A stretch of 9,852 bases of DNA from an uncultured Eubacteriales bacterium (lineage in GTDB: Bacteria; Bacillota; Clostridia; Oscillospirales; Oscillospiraceae). Below the pieces are notes generated by a model. It ran no database searches and was not told the origin of the DNA. It saw only the letters and a list, made by a program, of their open reading frames with translations. The stretch spans positions 1 through 9,852 of the forward strand of contig CAJLCS010000064.1 in the NCBI GenBank assembly GCA_905205195.1. Direction: 5' to 3'. Position numbers and translations under genes: made by a program. Below, in pieces: positions 1-9,845 of the stretch (its first letter is position 1; the number at the start of each line of letters is the position of its first letter).

Positions 1-4
1 AAAC

Positions 5-27
5 GCAGATCCCCTTCGGGGTTTTGC
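5..27. other. Small hairpin at the window edge
   Basis: An imperfect inverted repeat pairs positions 5-14 with 18-27: a four-pair C/G core with a TTC loop, extended by GCAGA against TTTGC with one mismatch and one wobble. It could be the 3' end of a terminator for a gene lying to the left of the window. There is no long T tract after it, so the role is uncertain. Confidence 0.3.
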
Positions 28-40
28 CCGGTGCCGGCAG

Positions 41-89
41 AAAAAGAGTTCCGTTTTTGCCGATCATGGCAAAGGCGGAACTCTTTTTT
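41..89 (-). terminator. Intrinsic terminator of the signalling operon
   Basis: Positions 41-53 and 76-88 form a perfect 13-bp inverted repeat (AAAAAGAGTTCCG against CGGAACTCTTTTT). A second stem, 56-61 with 68-73, sits inside it behind a two-base mismatch. Read on the minus strand, the stem ends in a run of five T. It lies about 35 bases after the stop codon of the membrane hybrid kinase, the expected place for the end of the transcript. The A-stem-T symmetry means it could also stop transcription arriving from the left. Confidence 0.85.
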
Positions 90-123
90 GCGTTTTCTGC
101 TCCGGACGTGCGGCTCGGCGGCG

Positions 124-2694
124 TTACCGCATCAGCTCTGACAGAACGCGGAACAGCTTCGGCAGGTCCAGCGGCTTGGCAATATGGCCGTTCATTCCGG
201 CGTTCAGCGCGTTTTTCCGGTCATCCTCAAAGGCGTTGGCCGTCATGGCCACAATGGGGACGCTGGCCTTCTCCTTGTCCGAAAGGGCGCGGATACGGCG
301 GGTGGCCTCATAGCCGTCCATCACCGGCATCTGAATATCCATCAGGATCAGATCGTACCGGCCCGCAGGAGCATTCTCCACTTTTTCCAAGGCGATCTGC
401 CCGTTTTCCGCCGTGTCCACCTCGAAACCGGCCTCCTGCAAAATAGTGGAGGCGATCTCCAGATTCAGCTCGTTATCCTCCACCAGCAGCAGCTTTTTCC
501 CGGAGAAATCCGGTCCTTTTTCTGTCATGGCCGACGTATCCTCCGCGCCGAAGGGCTTCGCCAATACGCTGCGCAGCTCGGACATAAAGAGCGGTTTCGC
601 ACAGAAGGCCGTCACACCGGCCTCCTTCGCTTCCGTCTCGATATCCGTCCAGTCATAGGCGGTGAGAATGATGATGGGCGTCGCATCTCCGATGATTTTG
701 CGGACCTGGTGCACCACCTCGATGCCGTTCATATCCGGGATCAGCCAGTCGATGATATAGACGCTGAAGGCGTCCCCCTGCTCCATGGCGTCCTTGGCCC
801 GGATGACCGCCTCTTTGCCGGAGATGGTCCAATCCGGCCGCATCCCGATGGACCGCAGCATCTTGCTGACGTTCAGACAGGTGCCGGTATCGTCATCCGC
901 CACCAAGGCGCGGAGGCCCTCCAACTGGGCGATCTGCTTCGGCTCCCGCTTCTCTCCGCTGACGGGGAACCGCAGCGCCACCACGAATTCCGAGCCCTTC
1001 CCGGGCTCGCTCTCCACGGTGATGGTCCCCCCCATCATATCCACAAGGCTCTTGGTGATGGACATTCCCAGACCGGTGCCCTGGGTCTTGCTGACGGTGG
1101 AGGTCTCCTCCCGGGAGAACTGCTCAAAGATATGCTTCCGGAACTCCTCGCTGATGCCGATGCCGTTGTCCCGGATGTGGAATTCATAGTCCGCATACCC
1201 CTTCGGCGCGGTGGGCTTCTCCACGATCCGCAGGCTGACCATACCGCCGGCGGGCGTGAATTTCACGGCGTTGGACAGGATGTTCAGCAGGATCTGGTTG
1301 AGCCGCATGGGGTCGGCAATGACCTGCTCATCCACAACATCGATGGTATCGATGAACAGGGACAGCCGCTTGGCAACGATGTTCGACTGAACGATGTCCC
1401 GGATGTCATGCACCAGATCCGGCAGATACACCGGCTTTGTCTCCAAGGTGACCCGGCCGCTTTCAATGCGGCTCATGTCCAGCACATCGTTGATGAGGGA
1501 CAGCAGATGCTGGCTGGCGGTGGAGATCTTTTTCAGGTAATCAATGACCTGATCCCGGTTGTCAATATGGGTGGCCGCCAAAGAGGTAAAGCCGATGATG
1601 GCATTCATCGGTGTGCGGATATCGTGAGACATATTGAACAGGAACTCCCGCTTGGCGCGGTTCGCCGCCGCCTCGTGGCGGACAGCAAGCTCCAGCTCGG
1701 CATTCTTCTGCTCCAGAGATTCCTTATAAGCCTGCTCGGACTTCTCCTGCCGGAGCTGGAATTTCCGGACGGTGCTCCAGCGGAGCCACAGGATCAGCAC
1801 CATGATCAGGATATATGCAGCCAGCGCCGCCGTCAGGTTCGGCGAGGTGGCGCTGTCGATCTGCCTGGCGGGAACGTATGCATAAAGATAGTAATTCCGC
1901 CCGTGGCTATACATGCCATAGTACTGCCCCATACCGTTTCCGACGTTCACAAATGTCAGCTTTTCCGACTGATTGCCCTTTCGGATCGACTGGATCAGCC
2001 GGTCGTCGGAAACGTCCTTTCCGATGAGCTCCGGGTCATTGGACGCCTCCACCCGGCTCCCCTTTACCACAAGGAAGGTTGCCACGGTGTTGGCATCATA
2101 GCCGTTCAGCAGCGTCTGGACGGACAGGACGGACTTCCGGGAAAAGGACGCCTGCGTATGGCGGTAGGCCAGCACCGCGCCGGTGTTATTGGCGCAGCTA
2201 TGTACAGCGATATCGGCATAGGAGCCGTCCTCCAGATATACCCGCTTCACATAGGTCTTCTGGGGATAGCCGATGACGTCAAGGACCGACGCCCGTTCCA
2301 GGTCGGTCCGGAGCCGGGCGTAGCCGATGCCGTGCTCTGTGTACTCGCACACCACGTTCCCCTGCTGATCCAGTACGGAAATGCCTGTAAGCCACAGCTT
2401 GTCGGCATACGCCTTCAGTTCCGCCTCGCTGCAGTCCAGAGAGATCTCCTCCAGCGTCCGAATGACGGTACTGCCCCGCATCAGGCTTTTGGCGACGGCA
2501 ATATTGTTGTAGTTCACATAGCTGTCCGTCTGATCCTTGATAAATTCGACTGTGGTCGTCAGCCGTTCCTCGCACCGGCGGATATCCACCTTGTGGGAGA
2601 AGGTGTACACCACGCTCAAAGCAATGATCCCCACCGCAAGACAGGCATACCAGAACCTTGCGCTGAACATGCTCTGTGTTTTTTCACTGCCCAA
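124..2694 (-). CDS. Membrane hybrid histidine kinase (extracellular sensor, HisKA, HATPase, REC-REC)
   Basis: This 856-residue sensor kinase should autophosphorylate on ATP and pass phosphate to its receiver domains. Two membrane segments (about 12-32 and 286-304) flank a 250-residue extracellular region with the size of a dCache-type sensor. A short helical linker leads to HisKA with H357 in MSHDIRTPMN. The ATPase shows N475, the G1 box DNGIGI (509-514) and the G2 box GTGLGM (539-544). Receiver 1 (about 593-714) has phospho-Asp D649, T678 and K700; receiver 2 (about 733-856) has D786, T818 and K840, so both look active. There is no Hpt domain. The start is TTG at 2694: GGAGGT stands eight bases upstream, whereas the in-frame ATG at 2670 has no ribosome site. 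The gene overlaps the preceding solute-binding lipoprotein gene by 11 bp, so the two are probably translationally coupled and the lipoprotein is a plausible sensor partner. The ligand cannot be read from the sequence. Confidence 0.95.
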   Translation of the reverse strand: MGSEKTQSMFSARFWYACLAVGIIALSVVYTFSHKVDIRRCEERLTTTVEFIKDQTDSYVNYNNIAVAKSLMRGSTVIRTLEEISLDCSEAELKAYADKLWLTGISVLDQQGNVVCEYTEHGIGYARLRTDLERASVLDVIGYPQKTYVKRVYLEDGSYADIAVHSCANNTGAVLAYRHTQASFSRKSVLSVQTLLNGYDANTVATFLVVKGSRVEASNDPELIGKDVSDDRLIQSIRKGNQSEKLTFVNVGNGMGQYYGMYSHGRNYYLYAYVPARQIDSATSPNLTAALAAYILIMVLILWLRWSTVRKFQLRQEKSEQAYKESLEQKNAELELAVRHEAAANRAKREFLFNMSHDIRTPMNAIIGFTSLAATHIDNRDQVIDYLKKISTASQHLLSLINDVLDMSRIESGRVTLETKPVYLPDLVHDIRDIVQSNIVAKRLSLFIDTIDVVDEQVIADPMRLNQILLNILSNAVKFTPAGGMVSLRIVEKPTAPKGYADYEFHIRDNGIGISEEFRKHIFEQFSREETSTVSKTQGTGLGMSITKSLVDMMGGTITVESEPGKGSEFVVALRFPVSGEKREPKQIAQLEGLRALVADDDTGTCLNVSKMLRSIGMRPDWTISGKEAVIRAKDAMEQGDAFSVYIIDWLIPDMNGIEVVHQVRKIIGDATPIIILTAYDWTDIETEAKEAGVTAFCAKPLFMSELRSVLAKPFGAEDTSAMTEKGPDFSGKKLLLVEDNELNLEIASTILQEAGFEVDTAENGQIALEKVENAPAGRYDLILMDIQMPVMDGYEATRRIRALSDKEKASVPIVAMTANAFEDDRKNALNAGMNGHIAKPLDLPKLFRVLSELMR

Positions 2695-3484
2695 GGCTCT
2701 CTACCTCCAGATAGGTTTCGGGGTGCTCCAGATATCTGCCGAGGATCTCCTGCAGAGTGCCGTCCTGCCGCATCTGGGCAAAGGTCTCCGTCAGCCTTTG
2801 GGCCAGCCCCCGGTTATCATTGTTGGAAAAGGCGACGCCGATCCCGGTGACCAGCAGGGGCTTGTCCAGAATACGGAACTCCGCCCCGTAGTCCTCCATA
2901 TATTGCAGAATGGCCATCTCATGGGTGGCAACAGCGTCCACATAGCCGCAGTCCAGCGCGGCGTACTGCACACCCCGGTCCTCCAGGCTGATGATGGCCC
3001 CGAACTCCGGGATATCGGCGATCCGGTGGTGGAGGAACAGATCCTCCGGCTTTCCGGTGGACTGCACGGCGATGGTCTTTCCGGCCAGATCGCCCATGGT
3101 GTAAATATCGCTGCCCGCGTCCACGGCGATCACCTGGCGGCTGATCGCGTAGGGCCCGGCCCACTGGTAGTCATACTCCCGGCCGCTCATAGAGAAGCAG
3201 CCCCAGATGCAGTCGATCTCGCCGCTGTCCACCAGTGTTTTCTTCTGTTCCCAGTCGATGGTGGTGAACACCGCCTGATATCCCATCCGCTGGAAGGCCT
3301 CCGTGGCGATCTCCACATCGATGCCGGTGGGGTCGCCGTTATCGTCCAGATAGACGTAGGGCGGGTAGGTATCGCTGCCGATGATGATCTCGGGGAGTGC
3401 GGGTTCCGGCTGCTGTGCGCCGCAGCCGCAGAGCAGCCCCACGGACAGCAGACAGGTCAAAATAAGTGCTGTGATGCGTTTCAT
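2684..3484 (-). CDS. Solute-binding lipoprotein, family 3 (amino-acid type)
   Basis: This is an extracellular solute-binding protein of the family that serves amino-acid ABC importers (SBP_bac_3 fold), 266 residues from the ATG at 3484. It opens with a lipoprotein signal: basic MKR, a hydrophobic stretch, then LCGC with the lipidated cysteine at C21. The mature part shows the family's TYPPYVY entry segment, TGIDVEI near residue 56, an arginine (R102) where relatives bind a ligand carboxylate, and GDLAGKTIAVQSTG near 130-143. An in-frame TTG at 3508 overlaps the stop of the upstream kinase, but it lacks a ribosome site and would put eight extra residues before the signal peptide. The ATG has GAGGA about 11 bases upstream. 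No permease or ATPase gene lies in the window. Its position between two sensor kinases, overlapping the membrane one, suggests a sensing role rather than transport. The family call is firm; the ligand and the sensing role are inference. Confidence 0.92.
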   Translation of the reverse strand: MKRITALILTCLLSVGLLCGCGAQQPEPALPEIIIGSDTYPPYVYLDDNGDPTGIDVEIATEAFQRMGYQAVFTTIDWEQKKTLVDSGEIDCIWGCFSMSGREYDYQWAGPYAISRQVIAVDAGSDIYTMGDLAGKTIAVQSTGKPEDLFLHHRIADIPEFGAIISLEDRGVQYAALDCGYVDAVATHEMAILQYMEDYGAEFRILDKPLLVTGIGVAFSNNDNRGLAQRLTETFAQMRQDGTLQEILGRYLEHPETYLEVESLGQ

Positions 3485-3504
3485 GTATCTCGTTTTCCTC
3501 AGTT

Positions 3505-5913
3505 TCAAAGTAATTCCCGCAGCGTTTCCCGCAGGATCTCCGTATTGATGGGCTTGGCAATATGGCCGTTCATTCCCACGTTGAAGGCCTTCTGCCGGTC
3601 CTCGGCAAAGGCGTTGGCCGTCATGGCCACAATGGGGATCCCGGCTTTTTCCTTATCCGGCAGGCCGCGGATCGCCAGCGTCGCCTGATAGCCGTCCATA
3701 TTGGGCATCTGAATGTCCATCAGGATCAGGCCGTAGGTCCCGGCCGCCTCATGCTGATACCGGTCCACGCAGTCGGCGCCGTCTACGGCCCGATCCACCG
3801 TAAAGCCCATATCCTGCAAAAATGCGGTGGCGATCTCCGCGTTCAGGTCATTGTCCTCCGCCAGCAGCAGCCGCTTCCCGGTAAAGCAGTGGTCAGGCTG
3901 CTCCTCCGTCCCGGCGGGCGTCTTCTCACAGTGCGCCTGATCCGCCAGCTTATGGGTCAGCGTCACGGTGAATTTCGACCCCTTCCCCTGCTCGCTTTCC
4001 ACGGTGATCGTGCCGCCCATCAGCTCCACAAGGCTCCGGACGATGGGCATACCCAGTCCGGTTCCCAGCACTTTGCCCGCAGTGGTGTTCCGCTCTCTGG
4101 AGAAGGGCTCAAACAGGTGAGGCAGAAACGCCCGGCTGATGCCGATGCCGGTATCTGCTACCTCGGTACGCAGCGTCACATGTCCCGGCTGAGCGCAGGG
4201 CAGCTCCTCGGTGGTGACCGTGACGGTCCCGCCGGGCGGGGTGTACTTGACGGCGTTGCTGATCAGGTTTGTAAAGAGCTCCTGCAGCTTTGTAACGTCG
4301 CATAGAATATCCAGATTCGTCGCCTTCTGCACTCTGGTCAGTGTCAGATTCTTTTTCCGGGCCTCCCCCTGGAAAACGGCCACGATCTTGCCGACGACAT
4401 CTCCCACGCGGTTGTAGTCTTCATTCAGTTCCAGCCGCCCGCTCTCGATCTTCGTCATGTCCAGCACGTTGTTGATGATGGACAGCAGCAGGCTGCCGGA
4501 CTCCTCGATCATCTCCTGATAGTGGAGCAGCTTGGGGTCCGTCAGTTCCTTCCGCATCAGGTGTGCGTAGCCCAGAATGGCGTTCATGGGCGTGCGGATG
4601 TCATGGGACATATTCAGCAGGAAGGCGGTCTTGGCCTCGTTGGCCTTTTCCGTCGCCTGATAGGCGATCTTCAGCTTCTGGCGTTCCAGCTCCTGCCGCT
4701 TTTCCTTGGTGACGTTTCTGGTCACATAGAGGATGTTGGTGACCTGTCCGGCTTCATCCCGCCGCTTTTCGATAAACCGGGCCATGTACCAGTTGCCGTT
4801 GGTGGCTAAATAGTCCATCCCCACCGTATCGGTATCCGCCAGCCGGTCCGGCACCGTGGACAGGTCGAAGAACTGCCGGACCGCCATCCGGTACTCCGGG
4901 TCCACAAAGGTGCTGCACAGCTCGTTCAGCTTCTGCTGGGCCATGCCCCGGTGTCCCGTCAGGCGATGTACGGAGTTGTCGCTGGAGATCTCCTCATAGA
5001 AGTCCTTTTTCAGATCGATCCGGAAAATGGAGAAATACAGCCGGCTCACAGAGGAGATGATCTCGTGGTCCAGCTCCGCCTCCTGCCGGGCGGCCTGCGC
5101 CTCCCGCAGAGCCCGCTGGAAGCGCTCCCGCGTCTCATGCTTTTCATCGGTGTTGACGAAGATCCCGTCAAAAAACTCCGGGGACCCGTCCGCCCGGCGG
5201 GACAGGCCGCCGGTGGTGTGGAACCAGTGGTAGGTGCCGTCCTTGTGGCGCAGGCGGTATTCCACGTCAAAGGGCTGCTCCCCCGTGGTATCCTCCACCA
5301 CCGCTTCGTAAGCGCTCAGTACCCGCGCCTCATCCTCCGGGTGGAGCTGTCCGGTCCACGCTTCAAAGGCATTGGGAAACTCCTTTTCCGAGCGGAAGCC
5401 CAGCATCTGCCGCAGCGTGTCGGACCATTCCACGGAGACCCGCTCCCACCGGTCATTGAACGTCAGATGCCAGGCGCCGGAGGACATGGACTTGTGGATA
5501 TTCCGGAAGGAGACGATCTGCTCCTCCAGCTTTTTCCGATAGGTGTCCTCCTTCCAGGAGTTCCGCAGAAGCAGGGCGCACTCGCCTGCCTCGTCGATGG
5601 GCAGGCAGTCGATATACAGATGAAATTTCCGCGCCTCGTCCTGTACCTCCAGCCTTGCGGGGCTTTTTTCAAAGGCCGCCGTATAAAACGGTCCCATCCA
5701 CTCGCTTGCGCCATCCGGGCGCAGCGTCAGGAAGCTGTTGCTCACCAGCTCCGCCCGGGTCCGCCCCGTCAGCGTTTCCAACGCCTGATTGCAGCAGAGA
5801 AAGCTCCAGTCTGCCGGACGGCCGGTCTCATCCAGCTCCACGCGGATAATGCCAAAAGGCAGGGAGCTGTCTTTGAACATGGTGATTAGGGCTTCTTTTC
5901 CGCAATTCTGCAC
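3505..5913 (-). CDS. Soluble PAS-domain hybrid histidine kinase (PAS x2-3, HisKA, HATPase, REC)
   Basis: This is a cytoplasmic sensor kinase of about 802 residues with no membrane segment. Two PAS domains are visible (about 16-116 and 141-256, the second with the YRLRHKDGTYHWF pattern of PAS_3/PAC), followed by a third PAS-like stretch (281-401). HisKA carries H437 in MSHDIRTPMN. The ATPase shows N553, DTGIGI (587-592) and GTGLGM (617-622). The C-terminal receiver has the acidic pair E686/D687, phospho-Asp D733, T765 and K787. As in the membrane kinase there is no Hpt domain. The GTG at 5913 is preferred because GGAG lies six bases before it. The longer GTG at 5925 has its only ribosome-like site directly abutting the codon; ATG 5880 is also possible. 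The lipoprotein gene follows after about 20 bases. The receiver shares long identical DNA stretches with the membrane kinase's last receiver. The upstream region is disturbed by homopolymer runs, so its promoter is unclear. Confidence 0.94.
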   Translation of the reverse strand: MQNCGKEALITMFKDSSLPFGIIRVELDETGRPADWSFLCCNQALETLTGRTRAELVSNSFLTLRPDGASEWMGPFYTAAFEKSPARLEVQDEARKFHLYIDCLPIDEAGECALLLRNSWKEDTYRKKLEEQIVSFRNIHKSMSSGAWHLTFNDRWERVSVEWSDTLRQMLGFRSEKEFPNAFEAWTGQLHPEDEARVLSAYEAVVEDTTGEQPFDVEYRLRHKDGTYHWFHTTGGLSRRADGSPEFFDGIFVNTDEKHETRERFQRALREAQAARQEAELDHEIISSVSRLYFSIFRIDLKKDFYEEISSDNSVHRLTGHRGMAQQKLNELCSTFVDPEYRMAVRQFFDLSTVPDRLADTDTVGMDYLATNGNWYMARFIEKRRDEAGQVTNILYVTRNVTKEKRQELERQKLKIAYQATEKANEAKTAFLLNMSHDIRTPMNAILGYAHLMRKELTDPKLLHYQEMIEESGSLLLSIINNVLDMTKIESGRLELNEDYNRVGDVVGKIVAVFQGEARKKNLTLTRVQKATNLDILCDVTKLQELFTNLISNAVKYTPPGGTVTVTTEELPCAQPGHVTLRTEVADTGIGISRAFLPHLFEPFSRERNTTAGKVLGTGLGMPIVRSLVELMGGTITVESEQGKGSKFTVTLTHKLADQAHCEKTPAGTEEQPDHCFTGKRLLLAEDNDLNAEIATAFLQDMGFTVDRAVDGADCVDRYQHEAAGTYGLILMDIQMPNMDGYQATLAIRGLPDKEKAGIPIVAMTANAFAEDRQKAFNVGMNGHIAKPINTEILRETLRELL

Positions 5914-5989
5914 CGCAGTCTCCACCTTCCTGTTTCGATTGAATATTCATGCTTATTTATCGCGGATTTTTATATTTTCTTCCATTTTC

Positions 5990-6001
5990 GGGGGGGGGGG
6001 G
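5990..6001. repeat. Run of 12 G
   Basis: Twelve consecutive G on the plus strand, between the kinase start and the odd junction segment. It faces the 36-base C run 54 bases to its right, so the two could pair as a hairpin. On the plus strand it looks like the G tail of a read arriving from the left. It may be an artefact. Confidence 0.9.
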
Positions 6002-6002
6002 T

Positions 6003-6021
6003 GACAGGTTCCCCTTCTGTA
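6003..6021. repeat. 19-bp near-repeat, copy 1, inside a small hairpin
   Basis: The segment GACAGGTTCCCCTTCTGTA matches 6103-6121 at 18 of 19 positions, exactly 100 bp away in the same orientation. Around copy 1, GTGACAG and CTGTAAC form a 7-bp stem with one mismatch and a 9-base loop. This resembles short extragenic palindromic (REP-like) elements of Clostridia, but that likeness is from memory and untested. Confidence 0.65.
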
Positions 6022-6036
6022 ACAAAATGCACTTTA

Positions 6037-8487
<2,451 letters not shown>

Positions 8488-8515
8488 ACAGCCATCCCCT
8501 CCTGCTTCCGCTTGC

Positions 8516-8542
8516 AAAAAAGCGTGTCAACGTCCGCTTTTT
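8516..8542 (-). terminator. Intrinsic terminator or attenuator between Hpt and the GGDEF gene
   Basis: AAAAAGCG (8517-8524) and CGCTTTTT (8535-8542) make an 8-bp stem with a 10-base loop. On the minus strand it ends in six T, a classic intrinsic terminator shape. It lies about 70 bases after the Hpt stop codon and ends only about a dozen bases before the ribosome site of the response regulator. It could end the Hpt transcript or act as a partial brake on read-through. The loop reads TTGACA on the minus strand, but no good -10 box follows it. Confidence 0.6.
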
Positions 8543-8563
8543 GTTTTCGTATATTCATGCACC

Positions 8564-8601
8564 GCAGGTCTTCGCCGCGATGTACCGCGGCGACGGCCTG
8601 C
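8564..8601 (-). other. GC-rich imperfect hairpin after the Hpt gene
   Basis: Positions 8564-8579 and 8586-8601 are complementary at 14 of 16 places with a 6-base loop. The structure sits 13 bases after the Hpt stop codon. No T run follows on the minus strand, so it is more likely an RNA-stabilising stem, or the first part of a two-hairpin terminator with the one at 8516-8542. Confidence 0.5.
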
Positions 8602-8614
8602 TTCCCTCCCCCGG

Positions 8615-8962
8615 TCAGTCCACTGCCCGGAGAAGCTCCACCGTTCTGTTGTACGCCTGCGCCAGCTGGTCGTAAAGTGCTTCGCTGCCGTCCAGCCGTC
8701 CGGCCCGCAGAAGCTCCGTCAGCTCGCTGGCCGGGGCGGTCAGATGGGAAAAGCCCATCGTCAGACACAGGCCCTTGATGGTATGCGCCGCCCGGAACGC
8801 CGTTTCCACGTCGCCCTGTTCCAGCGCTTTCGTCAGCTCCGCAAAGCTCTTGTCCTCCGGGAACTTCACGGCGAATTTCCGGATCATGGCTTCGCTGGGA
8901 ATTCGCTGGGAGATCTCCTCAAAATCCGCGCCCATCGCCTGATAACACTGCTTGATCGTCAT
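8615..8962 (-). CDS. Stand-alone Hpt phosphotransfer protein
   Basis: This small cytoplasmic protein (115 residues) is a histidine phosphotransfer domain and little else. The signature HTIKG places the phospho-histidine at H60, with K63 and G64 following. Predicted helices before and after it fit the four-helix bundle of the family, and the length is normal for a free Hpt protein. In phosphorelays such proteins carry phosphate between the receiver of a hybrid kinase and the receiver of a response regulator. Both hybrid kinases of this cluster end in receivers and lack an Hpt, and the next gene begins with a receiver, so this is the obvious missing link. That wiring is inference. The start ATG follows GGGGG at seven bases. 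The gene sits between a strong inverted repeat upstream and hairpins downstream, so it may be transcribed separately or by read-through. Confidence 0.92.
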   Translation of the reverse strand: MTIKQCYQAMGADFEEISQRIPSEAMIRKFAVKFPEDKSFAELTKALEQGDVETAFRAAHTIKGLCLTMGFSHLTAPASELTELLRAGRLDGSEALYDQLAQAYNRTVELLRAVD

Positions 8963-9003
8963 TTTTGTGCCCCCATATCTGCTGTCAGCATTTTTATGAA
9001 TGC

Positions 9004-9042
9004 AGCATTGTAACCACCGGCTGTGCCGGTGGTTACAATGCT
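9004..9042 (-). terminator. Perfect 18-bp inverted repeat closing the prepilin operon
   Basis: Positions 9004-9021 and 9025-9042 are perfectly complementary around a TGT loop. The repeat begins two bases after the stop codon of the second prepilin gene and is the expected place for transcription to end. No T run follows on the minus strand, so it is a strong hairpin but not a textbook intrinsic terminator; it may protect the mRNA end or allow partial read-through into the Hpt gene. Confidence 0.65.
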
Positions 9043-9044
9043 AT

Positions 9045-9533
9045 CTAATTCGTCTCCTGATTGATCTGCTTCACCTGAAAATCTGCCTCGGCCAGCTTGG
9101 TGTCCCGCCGGTCCTCGATTTGGAATTTAACGGTAAAAACTCTTTCCGTATCATTATATTCTACGGAAAAATCTTTGACCTTCAAACCCTCCGGATAGGC
9201 GTATGCACCCAGGAATTTATTTTCTCCCAGATACACCTGACCGCTGGCAAGATCCACTTTAAAAATATCCTTAGCCGGACCTTTCACATAGCCCACGCCC
9301 TGAATAAACACCGTGTTGTCGGCCTCCACCGTGCAGTAGCGCAGCTTGTCGCTGATGGCGGTGGTCAGCGTGGAGCAAAGCTCCTGGGCCTGAGAGTCCG
9401 CCATGGAAATGCGGAAGCTCCGCACCGCGGCATTGGCCCCCACTGCCACAAGGCTGCTGAACAGCAGCACGATGATCACCGTGCAGAGCATCTCCGTCAG
9501 GGTCAGGCCGTTTTGATTCCGCAGTCTTTTCAT
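9045..9533 (-). CDS. Prepilin-like protein (type IV pilus or pseudopilus subunit)
   Basis: A 162-residue protein with a class III prepilin leader: the short basic MKRLRNQNG, cleaved after G9 by a prepilin peptidase, then LTLTEML with the conserved glutamate at mature position 5 (E14), then a hydrophobic helix to about residue 33. That helix anchors the subunit in the membrane and packs the fibre core. The C-terminal part is polar with beta-like patterns (VFIQGVGYVKG, KVDLASGQVYLG, VFTVKFQIED) and matches no specific subunit I can name. The ATG overlaps the stop of the preceding prepilin gene (ATGA), so the two are translationally coupled. A perfect inverted repeat follows directly. It is probably a minor pilin or pseudopilin; major pilin is less likely given the paired arrangement. 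Confidence 0.85.
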   Translation of the reverse strand: MKRLRNQNGLTLTEMLCTVIIVLLFSSLVAVGANAAVRSFRISMADSQAQELCSTLTTAISDKLRYCTVEADNTVFIQGVGYVKGPAKDIFKVDLASGQVYLGENKFLGAYAYPEGLKVKDFSVEYNDTERVFTVKFQIEDRRDTKLAEADFQVKQINQETN

Positions 9534-9838
9534 GACCCGGCCCCCGCTTTATCGTGGCTGTAATAGTAATAGCCGTTGTTTTCGTAGAGCGACACCGGGC
9601 CGGAGCCGGTTTTTTTGCCGTTCGCTCCCTCTCCGGTCAGCGTGACTGTCGGAGGATTTGCCGAATTTGTCGGTGCTGTTGCATACTTGAACATAACATT
9701 CGTGTTCCGGGTCTTGGCGTTGATCTTTTCCGCCGTGACCACAGACGTGGCCAGAATGCCAAAGGCCAGCACGGCGATCAGGATGGAGACCAGCGATTCG
9801 ATCAGCGTTTCGCCCCGGTTATTTCTCAGCTTGTTCAT
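9530..9838 (-). CDS. Short prepilin-like protein
   Basis: A 102-residue protein starting with the prepilin leader MNKLRNNRG. Cleavage after G9 would leave a mature N-terminus ETLIES, with glutamate in place of the common phenylalanine at position 1 and the conserved glutamate at position 5 (E14). A hydrophobic helix runs to about residue 34. The rest is short, rich in Thr, Asn, Gly and Ser, and ends with a tyrosine-rich NNGYYYYSHD segment. It looks like a minor pilin or pseudopilin, smaller than usual. GAGGTGA lies seven bases before the ATG, a strong ribosome site. The stop codon overlaps the next prepilin gene. More pilus genes are expected to the right of the window. Confidence 0.82.
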   Translation of the reverse strand: MNKLRNNRGETLIESLVSILIAVLAFGILATSVVTAEKINAKTRNTNVMFKYATAPTNSANPPTVTLTGEGANGKKTGSGPVSLYENNGYYYYSHDKAGAGS

Positions 9839-9845
9839 GGGCCTG

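Noticed and set aside
184..2850. Very long open frame on the plus strand (888 codons) opposite the membrane kinase, and similar long ones opposite the other genes
   Set aside because: They run antisense to genes with clear domains, their proteins are low-complexity (rich in H, R, Q, G) and match no family. GC-rich third positions of the real genes remove stop codons from the opposite frame.
8525..8530. Perfect TTGACA on the minus strand as a -35 box for the regulator gene
   Set aside because: No acceptable -10 box occurs 16-18 bases downstream, and the hexamer lies in the loop of a terminator hairpin.
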